Source: Nocardioides sp. SLBN-35 (lineage in GTDB: Bacteria; Actinomycetota; Actinomycetes; Propionibacteriales; Nocardioidaceae). From it: a DNA stretch of 64,000 bases. A program made the translations under genes and the position numbers. Below the pieces are notes generated by a model. That model did not search any database and was not told where the DNA came from. It saw nothing but the letters and a program-made list of their open reading frames with translations. Where the stretch lies: positions 4,526,001 to 4,590,000 of the forward strand of contig NZ_VFNU01000001.1 in assembly GCF_006715725.1 (NCBI RefSeq), written 5' to 3'. This document shows positions 32,401 through 39,708 of this stretch, piece by piece; position 1 is the first letter of the stretch, and each line of letters starts with the position of its first letter.

Positions 32401-33617
32401 CGCACGTCGAGCCAGACCATGCGGTGGTCGCTGGTGGGGAACGGGAAGGCGCCGGTCAGCCGGTACAGCGGGTCGGTGGTGGCCGGCCAGAAGACCCCGC
32501 CGCCGAGCACCTTCAGTCGCCGCGACGGCAGAACGTAGTCGACGCGCAGGTTGCCGGGAGCGCCGTCGGCGAAGTCCGCCGTGTCGTACGACGGGTCGCC
32601 TGTGTGCGTCGCGTTCGCACCGCCCTGCAGGAGCGCGGCCTCCGGCGCGCCCGCCGAGGTGGGCACGAACCGGCTGTCGACCTGCGGGTGGTCGAGGAGC
32701 TGCAGCACGGCACCGTCGACCGAGTCGCCGTCCTGCGGGTCGGCGTTCATGTCGCCGGCGATGACGAAGCTCGAGCCGGGCCGCAGGCCGCCCCGGCGGC
32801 CGGCGTCGTCGTACAGGTAGCGGCTGCGGGCCGGGCCGGCGACGTAGTCGGCCCAGAACCGGATCTCGTCGTGGTTGCGGGTGCCGTTGCGGTCCTCGGG
32901 ACCGTCGAAGGTCGGCGGCGTCGGGTGGGAGACGAGGAAGTGCACGGTGCGCCCGCCGACCTCGATCGGCACGTCCCAGTGCGACTTCGAGGAGAGCCGG
33001 AGGACCGCGAGCTCCTCGGGCGAGTACCAGTCGGCCGGCTCCGGCGTCGCCGGGTCGTCGGGCAGCAGCGCGCCGGGCATGTCCCTCCAGAGGAAGGTCT
33101 GGAAGGTGCGAACGGCAGCGGTGTCGATCGGGTACTTCGAGTAGACCACCAGGCCGTACTGCCCAGGGAACAGCCCGAACCCGAAGGCGTCGTCGCCGCC
33201 GCCGACCTGGCCGTTGTTGTTGAGGTCGAAGCCGCTCGCGATGCCGGTGTTGGACGGCGCGATGAACGCGTAGGGGTACTCGACGGGTCGCGCGCCGTTC
33301 TGCGAGACCTCGAGGTAGTTGTCGCGGAACAGGTCGACCGCGGCGGGCGCGTAGTCGAACTCGTTGACCAGCACGACGTCCGGATCGACCCGCTGGATCG
33401 TCTCGGCGACGTTGCGCGCCTGCTGGTTGTCGCGCGTCGAGAGGTCGCGGACCAGGTCGCCCTCCGCGTTGCGGTTGAGCGAGGCGTTGAAGGTCGCGAA
33501 CCGCACCGGCTCGCGGTGCCCCGCGGGCTGCGCCTGGACCGGCGGGGCCGGCGCGGCGAGCGCGGTGAGCCCGGCCAGCAGGGCGAGGGCGGACAGGACG
33601 GCAGGGGTACGTCGCAC
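32397..33617 (-). CDS. Secreted endonuclease/exonuclease/phosphatase (EEP) family protein
   Basis: The 406-residue protein has a signal peptide (LSALALLAGLTALAAPAPPV) and an EEP fold: FATFNASLNRN at the start, VVLVNEFDYA for the metal-binding Glu, FVIAGDMNADPQDGD for the Asp/Asn pair, and the terminal TSDHRMVWLDV His. It would hydrolyse a phosphodiester outside the cell (nucleic acid, phospholipid or phytase-like substrates are all possible). The FDLNNNGQVGGGDDAFG loop resembles an EF-hand-like Ca2+ site seen in some secreted members. The gene stands alone. Confidence 0.9.
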   Translation of the reverse strand: MRRTPAVLSALALLAGLTALAAPAPPVQAQPAGHREPVRFATFNASLNRNAEGDLVRDLSTRDNQQARNVAETIQRVDPDVVLVNEFDYAPAAVDLFRDNYLEVSQNGARPVEYPYAFIAPSNTGIASGFDLNNNGQVGGGDDAFGFGLFPGQYGLVVYSKYPIDTAAVRTFQTFLWRDMPGALLPDDPATPEPADWYSPEELAVLRLSSKSHWDVPIEVGGRTVHFLVSHPTPPTFDGPEDRNGTRNHDEIRFWADYVAGPARSRYLYDDAGRRGGLRPGSSFVIAGDMNADPQDGDSVDGAVLQLLDHPQVDSRFVPTSAGAPEAALLQGGANATHTGDPSYDTADFADGAPGNLRVDYVLPSRRLKVLGGGVFWPATTDPLYRLTGAFPFPTSDHRMVWLDVR

Positions 33618-33777
33618 GAGGTTCCTCCGAGCAGGGGTGCAGGTGCAGGCACCCTAGGTCGCAGTACCGCGTCTGCGCACCCATCGCGGCGGTGAAGGAT
33701 GAGTGAACCGTCTGCGCATCCCGTCGAGGGGTACCTCACTTCCGGGCCAGACCGGCCCAGACGAAGGAGGGAAGATC

Positions 33778-33921
33778 GTGGCACTCATCTTGTGGATCCT
33801 GGCGGTGATCCTCGTGGTCTCCGGCATCTTCAGCCTGTTCCGCGGTGAGCTGCTCTGGGGGATCGTGCTGATCGTCGTCGGGCTGCTCGTCGGGCCCGGC
33901 GGGGTCAGTCTCTTCACCTGA
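33778..33921 (+). CDS. Small two-helix membrane protein with GPGG motif
   Basis: GTG 33778 follows an excellent site, AAGGAGGGAAGATC. The 47-residue product has two membrane helices (ALILWILAVILVVSGIFSLF and LWGIVLIVVGLLVGPGG) and ends GPGGVSLFT. GPGG-ended small membrane proteins are widespread in actinobacteria and have no known function. A perfect hairpin follows 29 bases after the stop. Confidence 0.75.
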   Translation: MALILWILAVILVVSGIFSLFRGELLWGIVLIVVGLLVGPGGVSLFT

Positions 33922-33950
33922 GCAGTCCGCTGGGCCCGACCCGGGCCCGG

Positions 33951-34006
33951 CCTGGATTCGCCGACTTCCGCTGCTACGCGCCACGCGGCAAGTCGGCGAA
34001 TCCAGG
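33951..34006. terminator. Bidirectional hairpin between the GPGG protein and the chemoreceptor gene
   Basis: CCTGGATTCGCCGACTT (33951-33967) pairs perfectly, 17 bp, with 33990-34006 around a 22-base loop. The right arm ends one base before the chemoreceptor stop codon, so it can stop transcription from both convergent genes. Confidence 0.85.
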
Positions 34007-34007
34007 C

Positions 34008-36122
34008 TCAGCAGGCGAACTTGCGAACCAGCCCGTCGAGCTCGGCAGCGAGCTCGGCCAGTGAGCCGGCGGCACCCGAGGTGCCGTCGGCTCCGACCTG
34101 GGTGGAGGCAGCGGCCTCGGCGGCCACGGCCGCGTCGGTCGCGATGCCGTTCGTCCCGGTCGCGGCCTCGGTCACCGAGCGCGAGATCTCGTTGGTCGTG
34201 GCGGTCTGCTCCTCGACGGCCGCGGCGATGGTCGTCTGGATCTCGTTGATCGTCGCGATCACCTCGCCGATCTCGGTGATGGCCGACGCGGCTCCGGCGC
34301 TGTCGCGCTGGATGGCCTCGATGAGCTGACCGATCTCGTCGGTGGCGCTCGCCGTCGCGGCGGCGAGGTCGCGGACCTCGTTGGCGACGACCGCGAAGCC
34401 CTTGCCGGCCTCTCCGGCGCGGGCGGCCTCGATGGTCGCGTTGAGGGCGAGCAGGTTGGTCTGCTGGGCGATCGAGGTGATCACCTTGATGACCTGGCCG
34501 ATCTCGGCGGACGACGTACCGAGTGCCTCGACGGTGCCGGTCGCCGAGCGCGCCCGGTGCACGGCCTCGGCCGCGACGGTCGAGGCCCGCGACGCACTGC
34601 GGGCGATCTCGGCGATGCTCGCGCTCATCTCCTCGGCAGCGCTGGCCACGGTCTGCACGCTCCCGGAGACCTGCGCCGCGGAGGCGGACACGCTGCCCAT
34701 CCGGGCCGAGGCGTCGTCGGCGCTGCGGCCCATGTCGGCGCTGACGGCGGTCAGCTCCTCGGACGCGGCCGCCACGGAGGAGGCCGTCTCGCCGATCCGG
34801 GTCATGCTGCTGCGCAGGGACGCGACCAGGGCCCGCACGGACTGCGCCATGACGCCGACGTTGTCGTCGCCGGCGAGGTCGAGCTCCCTGGTCAGGTCGC
34901 CCCGAGCCACGGTGGCGAGGTAGTCCTTGACCACCTCGACCCGGGCCGCGGTCTCGGCCGCTGCCTCGGCGGCGGCCCGCGATCGCGCCGCCTCCTCCTC
35001 GAGCCGGCCCCGCTCCGCCGCCGCCCGCTCCTCGGCGACCTCGCGTTCGCGCTTCTCCTCCGCGAGCTGCGCCTCCCGACGCTCCTGCTCGCGCCGCGAC
35101 TCGGCCTCGGCCGCCTCGCGCTCCATCCGGGTGCGCTCCTCGAGGGCACGCTTCTCGTCCTCGGCGCGAGCCAGCCGCTCGGCCTCGGCCTGGCGGGTCG
35201 CGGCGTCGGCAGCGTCGAGGGCCTCGATCACCTGGTCGACCGCAACCGCGATCGCCCCGATCTCGTCGTCGTTGGGGTGGTCGACCCGCCGGCTGCGGTC
35301 GCCGGCTGCGATCGCCGCCAGGGACGCCACGACCTTGCGCAGCGGTCCCCCGATCGACCGTACGACGGCCAGCCCGGCCAGCACGAACAGCAGCAGCCCG
35401 ACGAGGGCCACCGTCAGCAGCAGGGTCCGCAGCAGGCCCGCGGCGTGCTCGACGTCGTCGACCTGGCGGGTGACGAGGGCGTCGACGTGGTCGTCCGCGT
35501 CGTTGTAGAGCGTGTCGACGGCGGCCGCGGGACCGCCCTCGGCCTCGAGGGCGAGCGCGACCATCTGGTCGGTGTCGCCGGCGAGGGCGGCGGCGTGGAT
35601 CCGCTCCAGGTAGGAGTGGTACTCCGTGGTCTTGTCGGCCAGCCGGGTGAGGTAGTCGGCGGCGAGCTTCTGGTCATCCAGGTCGAGGCCGCCGCGGTAC
35701 TTCTCCAGCGCCGTCTCGTAGTGCTTCTCGGCCGAGGAGTGAGCCTGCTCCGCGGCGGCGGAGCCGGCCGCGGAGCCGGTGGCGACGGTCGCGACGTACT
35801 CACCGGTGTCGGCGCGCTGCAGCAGCCACTCCTGGTAGCCGGCGTTGAGCTTGCTCGACACTGCGGCACCGGTGCGGTTCGCGGCGGTGTGGCTCTGGAC
35901 GTCGGCGACCTCGATCGCGGCGACCGCGCCCACGACGAGCAGCACGACGACCCCCAGCCCGACCATCCCCCACAGCTTCTGCACGAGGGTCACCCGCCGG
36001 CGCAGCGGCAGCCGCGGGCCCACCGGGTCGGGGGCCTGGACCTCGGCTCCTGCAGAGGTGGGTCCGGGTCGGGCGAGCAGCGGGGCGGATCGTTCGAGCA
36101 TGGTCGTCACGACGGGCCCCAT
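34008..36122 (-). CDS. Methyl-accepting chemotaxis-type receptor with two HAMP regions
   Basis: This 704-residue receptor has an N-terminal cytoplasmic tail and a membrane helix near 50-70, then an external four-helix-bundle sensor (about 75-235) and a second helix near 236-256. A HAMP domain (about 258-310) leads into a very long charged coiled coil (about 315-405). A second HAMP-like segment (VVKDYLATVARGDLTREL) precedes the signalling hairpin, whose tip is IAQQTNLLALNATIEAARAG. It should control a CheA kinase, but no che genes lie in the window. The start could also be the ATG seven codons on. Confidence 0.92.
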   Translation of the reverse strand: MGPVVTTMLERSAPLLARPGPTSAGAEVQAPDPVGPRLPLRRRVTLVQKLWGMVGLGVVVLLVVGAVAAIEVADVQSHTAANRTGAAVSSKLNAGYQEWLLQRADTGEYVATVATGSAAGSAAAEQAHSSAEKHYETALEKYRGGLDLDDQKLAADYLTRLADKTTEYHSYLERIHAAALAGDTDQMVALALEAEGGPAAAVDTLYNDADDHVDALVTRQVDDVEHAAGLLRTLLLTVALVGLLLFVLAGLAVVRSIGGPLRKVVASLAAIAAGDRSRRVDHPNDDEIGAIAVAVDQVIEALDAADAATRQAEAERLARAEDEKRALEERTRMEREAAEAESRREQERREAQLAEEKREREVAEERAAAERGRLEEEAARSRAAAEAAAETAARVEVVKDYLATVARGDLTRELDLAGDDNVGVMAQSVRALVASLRSSMTRIGETASSVAAASEELTAVSADMGRSADDASARMGSVSASAAQVSGSVQTVASAAEEMSASIAEIARSASRASTVAAEAVHRARSATGTVEALGTSSAEIGQVIKVITSIAQQTNLLALNATIEAARAGEAGKGFAVVANEVRDLAAATASATDEIGQLIEAIQRDSAGAASAITEIGEVIATINEIQTTIAAAVEEQTATTNEISRSVTEAATGTNGIATDAAVAAEAAASTQVGADGTSGAAGSLAELAAELDGLVRKFAC

Positions 36123-36166
36123 CGGCGCCGCCCGCCGGTTCCGAAGGCAAAAGTAAAGAAGCAGGC

Positions 36167-37696
36167 TCAGTCGAGCGCGGCGTACTCCTCGCGCAGCCGG
36201 CCCTTGACCATCTTCCCGGTGGGCGTGCGCGGGAGCGCGTCGCGGAACAGGAACTCCCGCGGCACCTTGTAGTGCGCGATCCGGTCACGGGCGTACGACG
36301 CCAGCTCGGCCGCGAGCACGTCGTCCGCAGTGGCGCCGGGCGCGGGCTGCACGAAGGCCACGACCCGCTCCCCCATGTCGTCGTCGGGCACCCCGATGAC
36401 GGCGATGTCGGCGACCGCGGGGTGGAGGGTGAAGAGATCCTCGACCTCCTGCGGGTAGATGTTCACGCCACCGCTGATGATCATGAACGCCTTGCGGTCG
36501 GTGAGGTAGAGGAAGCCGTCGTCGTCGAGGTAGCCGAGGTCGCCGACCGTGGTCCAGCTCGGTTGCTCGGGGTGCTCGGTGGCGCGGGTCCTCTCGGGGT
36601 CGTTGTGGTAGCTGAAGGTGCGGGTCTCGCGCTCGAAGTAGATGGTGCCGACCTCGCCGGCAGGCAGGTCGCGGCCGTCCTCGCCGACGACGTGCGGGAC
36701 GCCGAGCAGCGGCTGCCCCACCGAGCCGGGGTGCTGCAGCCAGGTGGCGGAGTCGATCCGGGTGGCGCCGTTGGCCTCGGTGGAGGCGTAGTACTCCTCG
36801 AGGATCGGGCCGAGCCAGTCGATCATCCGGCGCTTGACGTCGACGGGACAGGGGGCGGCGGCGTGCACGACGCAGCGCAGGCTCGAGACGTCGTAGCCGA
36901 GGCGGACGTCGTCGTCGAGCTTCAGCAGTCGCACGAACATGGTCGGCACCATCTGGGTGTGCGTGACGCGGTGCTTCTCGACCGCGGCCAGCGCTGCCTC
37001 CGCGTCGAACCGCTCCATCATCACCAGCGTGCCGCCGACGGTGTGGATCACGCCGCCGAAGCGCAGAGGCGCCGCGTGGTAGACCGGCGCCGGCGAGAGG
37101 TAGACGGTGTCCTGGTCGAAGCCGTACGCCGGCGCGAACATCGCCGGATAGAGGTAGCCCGGCTCGTCGACCGCGATCCGCGGCAGCGGCGGCTTGATCC
37201 CCTTCGGCCGGCCGGTGGTGCCGCTGGAGTAGAGCAGGTCGTCGCCGTGGGGCTGCTCGGGCAGCGGCTCGGTGCCGGCGGCGGTGAGCGCGGCCTCGTA
37301 GTCGTCGTACCCCTCGAGCGGGCCGCCGAAGGCGAGTCGGACGGGCACGTCGACATCGAGCGCGGTCACCGTGTCGGCGAGCGCTGCGGAGACCACGAGC
37401 GCCTTCGCGCCGCAGTCCTCGACGATGTACGACGCCTCGCCGGCACTCAGGTGCGAGTTGACCGCCGTGATGTAGAGACCCGAGCGCAGCGCCGCCCAGT
37501 AGACCTCGTAGGTCTCGGGCCGGTTGTCGCTGACCATCGCGACCACGTCACCGGTGGCCAGCCCGGCGGCCCGCAGGTGCTGGGCGAGCCGGAGGCTGCG
37601 CTCGTCGAGCTCGCGGTAGGTGAGGGTCCGGCCACTGCCGGCCATGACCAGCGCCGGCTTGTCGGGGGTGGTCGCTGCCCAGGTTCCCGGATACAT
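36167..37696 (-). CDS. Acyl-CoA synthetase (AMP-forming), FadD type
   Basis: The 509-residue enzyme activates a carboxylic acid to its CoA thioester via an acyl-adenylate. Motifs: the phosphate loop LLYSSGTTGRPKGI (about 154), the adenine-binding EEYYASTEANGATR (about 297), TVGDLGYLDDDGFLYLTDR and the C-terminal catalytic Lys in TPTGKMVKGRL. Chain-length preference is not clear. The gene has its own palindromic operator immediately upstream, the same as that before the LLM/acyl-CoA dehydrogenase operon, so ligase and dehydrogenase probably act in one pathway. Confidence 0.93.
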   Translation of the reverse strand: MYPGTWAATTPDKPALVMAGSGRTLTYRELDERSLRLAQHLRAAGLATGDVVAMVSDNRPETYEVYWAALRSGLYITAVNSHLSAGEASYIVEDCGAKALVVSAALADTVTALDVDVPVRLAFGGPLEGYDDYEAALTAAGTEPLPEQPHGDDLLYSSGTTGRPKGIKPPLPRIAVDEPGYLYPAMFAPAYGFDQDTVYLSPAPVYHAAPLRFGGVIHTVGGTLVMMERFDAEAALAAVEKHRVTHTQMVPTMFVRLLKLDDDVRLGYDVSSLRCVVHAAAPCPVDVKRRMIDWLGPILEEYYASTEANGATRIDSATWLQHPGSVGQPLLGVPHVVGEDGRDLPAGEVGTIYFERETRTFSYHNDPERTRATEHPEQPSWTTVGDLGYLDDDGFLYLTDRKAFMIISGGVNIYPQEVEDLFTLHPAVADIAVIGVPDDDMGERVVAFVQPAPGATADDVLAAELASYARDRIAHYKVPREFLFRDALPRTPTGKMVKGRLREEYAALD

Positions 37697-37706
37697 GTCG
37701 TGAGTC

Positions 37707-37723
37707 TGACAGTAATACTGTCA
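37707..37723. promoter_or_regulatory. Palindromic operator before the acyl-CoA synthetase gene
   Basis: TGACAGTAATACTGTCA is a perfect palindrome about its central base. On the minus (coding) strand it reads TGACAGTATTACTGTCA, identical to the core of the site at 18459-18475. It is ten bases before the ATG, so a bound repressor would block both transcription and any short leader. Confidence 0.8.
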
Positions 37724-37726
37724 TCG

Positions 37727-38824
37727 TCAAGGGCGGACGCCGCGGTAGATCCCGCGCCGCACGATCCACGGCTGCAGCACGCGGTGCACCGACCAGGCCG
37801 GGAACCGGAACGGGTGTCCCGACGGCGCGAACACCCGCAGCCCGTCGGCCTCGGGCCCGAGCACCGATCCCCAACGCCGACGCGGCGGCTGGTAGGCGCG
37901 CAACGGGCGGTCGGCGAGGTGGGCGCGGATGTTGGCCGCCAGCAGCCGGTCCGCGCGGTTGCGCGCCGAGGAGCGCAGGGCGTCGGTGGCGGCGACGTCG
38001 CCGACCGCGAAGACACCCGGTGCGCCCGGCACCCGCAGCGTCGGCTCGACCCGCACGAAGCCGGCGTCGTCGAGCAGCCCTGCCGGCAGCCACGCGGTGT
38101 TGGGCCGGACCCGGCCGATCGCCCACACGACCGCGTCGGCGGCGGTCGGGGTCTGGCCGGTCGACCAGGCGACCGGGCCGGTGGTGATCGCGTCGCCGGC
38201 GAACCCGTCGGGTACGACGGCGCGGTGGCCCGGCTGCAGCACGACCCCGGCGCGGACGAGCCGGCGCCGCGCGAAGTCCCACACCCGCGGGTGGTGCTGG
38301 GGCAGCGCCCGCTCCCCCGGGAACGCGAGGGTGACCGTCGCCGCGGGCCAGCGGGTCGCGACCTGGAGCGCGGTGCTGACCGCGGCCGCACCACCCCCGA
38401 CGACGAGGACCGCCTCGGCGGCGGCGAGTCGTGCGTGGTTCTCGCCGAGCGCGGTGGTGACGTCGGCGTCGGTCTGGAACCCGGGCAGTCGCCAGAAGCC
38501 GTTGCTGACGCCGGTGGCGAGCACCAGGACGTCGTACCGGATCGCGCGGGGGCCGACCGCGACGCTGCGCCCGGCGAGGTCGAGCCCGGTCAGCTCGCCA
38601 TGGACCAGCTCGGCCCGGTCGAGGCGGCGGAACCGGTCGAAGCCGATCCGGTAGTCGCGCGCCCACGCCTCCGGGCGGGCCAGGCGCAGGCCGAGCTCCT
38701 GCCCGCTCACCAGGCCCGGCTTGCTGGAGACGCCGACGACGTCGACGTCCGCGCGGGCCAGGTGGATCGCGGTCAGCAGGCCGCTGTCGCCCAGGCCGGC
38801 GACGACCACCCGTGGCCGGGTCAC
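37727..38824 (-). CDS. FAD/NAD(P)-dependent pyridine nucleotide-disulfide-type oxidoreductase
   Basis: The 365-residue protein has two dinucleotide-binding folds: FAD at VVVAGLGDSGLLTAIHLARA (N-terminus) and NAD(P) at VLVVGGGAAAVSTALQVA (about 145). It ends with the FAD-contact motif VFAVGDVAATDALRSSARNR. This is the NDH-2/AIF-type layout without a disulfide CXXXXC. GTG 38824 overlaps the DUF1295 stop (GTGA). It is the last gene of a three-gene operon with an EAL-GGDEF protein and a DUF1295 reductase. Electron acceptor unknown. Confidence 0.87.
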   Translation of the reverse strand: MTRPRVVVAGLGDSGLLTAIHLARADVDVVGVSSKPGLVSGQELGLRLARPEAWARDYRIGFDRFRRLDRAELVHGELTGLDLAGRSVAVGPRAIRYDVLVLATGVSNGFWRLPGFQTDADVTTALGENHARLAAAEAVLVVGGGAAAVSTALQVATRWPAATVTLAFPGERALPQHHPRVWDFARRRLVRAGVVLQPGHRAVVPDGFAGDAITTGPVAWSTGQTPTAADAVVWAIGRVRPNTAWLPAGLLDDAGFVRVEPTLRVPGAPGVFAVGDVAATDALRSSARNRADRLLAANIRAHLADRPLRAYQPPRRRWGSVLGPEADGLRVFAPSGHPFRFPAWSVHRVLQPWIVRRGIYRGVRP

Positions 38825-39708
38825 GCGGGCTTCCGGGCCCACGACGGCGGGCGCGGCACCAGGACCGGCACCGAGTCGACGACCTGCTGGTAGGACGGCC
38901 GTCGCTCGAGACTGCGCCGCTCCATCATCGGGATGCTGGCGCCGAGGAACATCGCGACCATCGCGACGCCGCCGACCGGCAGCCACCACCAGTCGGCGGG
39001 CGAGGCGGCGATGCCGAACAGCGCCAGGCTCCACCAGAAGCAGATCTCGCCGAAGTAGTTGGGGTGGCGCGACCAGGCCCACAGGCCGCGGTCCATCACC
39101 TGGCCGGGAGCCCGCTCCCGCACGAAGCGGTGCATCTGCGCGTCGGCGGCCAGCTCGAGGAGCACGGCGCCGATGCCGACGACGAGTGCGACCGCGTCCA
39201 GCCAGCGCAGCCCCGGACCGTCGCGGGTGAGCACGACGTACACCGGCACCATGCCGAGGAAGACCTGGCAGGTCGGCACCAGGTGGATGCCGACGAGGTC
39301 GGCGAGCAGCTCGAGGCGCCCGGCGCGCTCGCGGACCAGCGGGTAGCGCCAGTCCTCGTGGTGCAGGCCGGGGAAGGTGCGCACCCAGTTGGCGGTGAGC
39401 CGCACCGCCCAGAGCACGATCACGCCGAGCACCAGCCACGCACGGGCGTCGTCGAGGGCGACCTCGGCGGCGAGCAGCCAGTAGAGGGCGAGGTACGGCG
39501 GCAGCACGCTCCAGTACGCGTCGTAGAAGCTGGAGTTGTGGTGGATCCGGCCGGCCACGAACACCACGAGCGTGGCCAGGACGTCGGCGAGGAGCCCGTC
39601 GAGCCACAGCCAGCGGGTGTCCGGCCCCCACGCCAGCCAGGCGCTGGCGAGGCCGAACGCGACGGCGTACGCGAGCCCGACCCGGGTCAGCGAGGCTCCC
39701 CGGCTCAT
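38821..39708 (-). CDS. DUF1295 / steroid 5-alpha-reductase-like membrane protein
   Basis: The 295-residue membrane protein has about seven helices and the C-terminal DUF1295 signature GLWAWSRHPNYFGEICFWW, shared with steroid 5-alpha-reductases and isoprenylcysteine methyltransferases (NADPH- or SAM-binding region). FYDAYWSVLPPYLALYWL near the N-terminus is also typical. It probably reduces or modifies a lipid in the membrane, with the coupled FAD oxidoreductase as a possible electron source. It overlaps both operon neighbours by four bases. Confidence 0.85.
   Translation of the reverse strand: MSRGASLTRVGLAYAVAFGLASAWLAWGPDTRWLWLDGLLADVLATLVVFVAGRIHHNSSFYDAYWSVLPPYLALYWLLAAEVALDDARAWLVLGVIVLWAVRLTANWVRTFPGLHHEDWRYPLVRERAGRLELLADLVGIHLVPTCQVFLGMVPVYVVLTRDGPGLRWLDAVALVVGIGAVLLELAADAQMHRFVRERAPGQVMDRGLWAWSRHPNYFGEICFWWSLALFGIAASPADWWWLPVGGVAMVAMFLGASIPMMERRSLERRPSYQQVVDSVPVLVPRPPSWARKPA

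Noticed and set aside
30415..33684. 1089-codon minus-strand open frame spanning several genes
   Set aside because: Only its last part (from 31278) is the real hydrolase gene. The rest lies antisense or out of frame to the DUF4126, DUF5709 and EEP genes.
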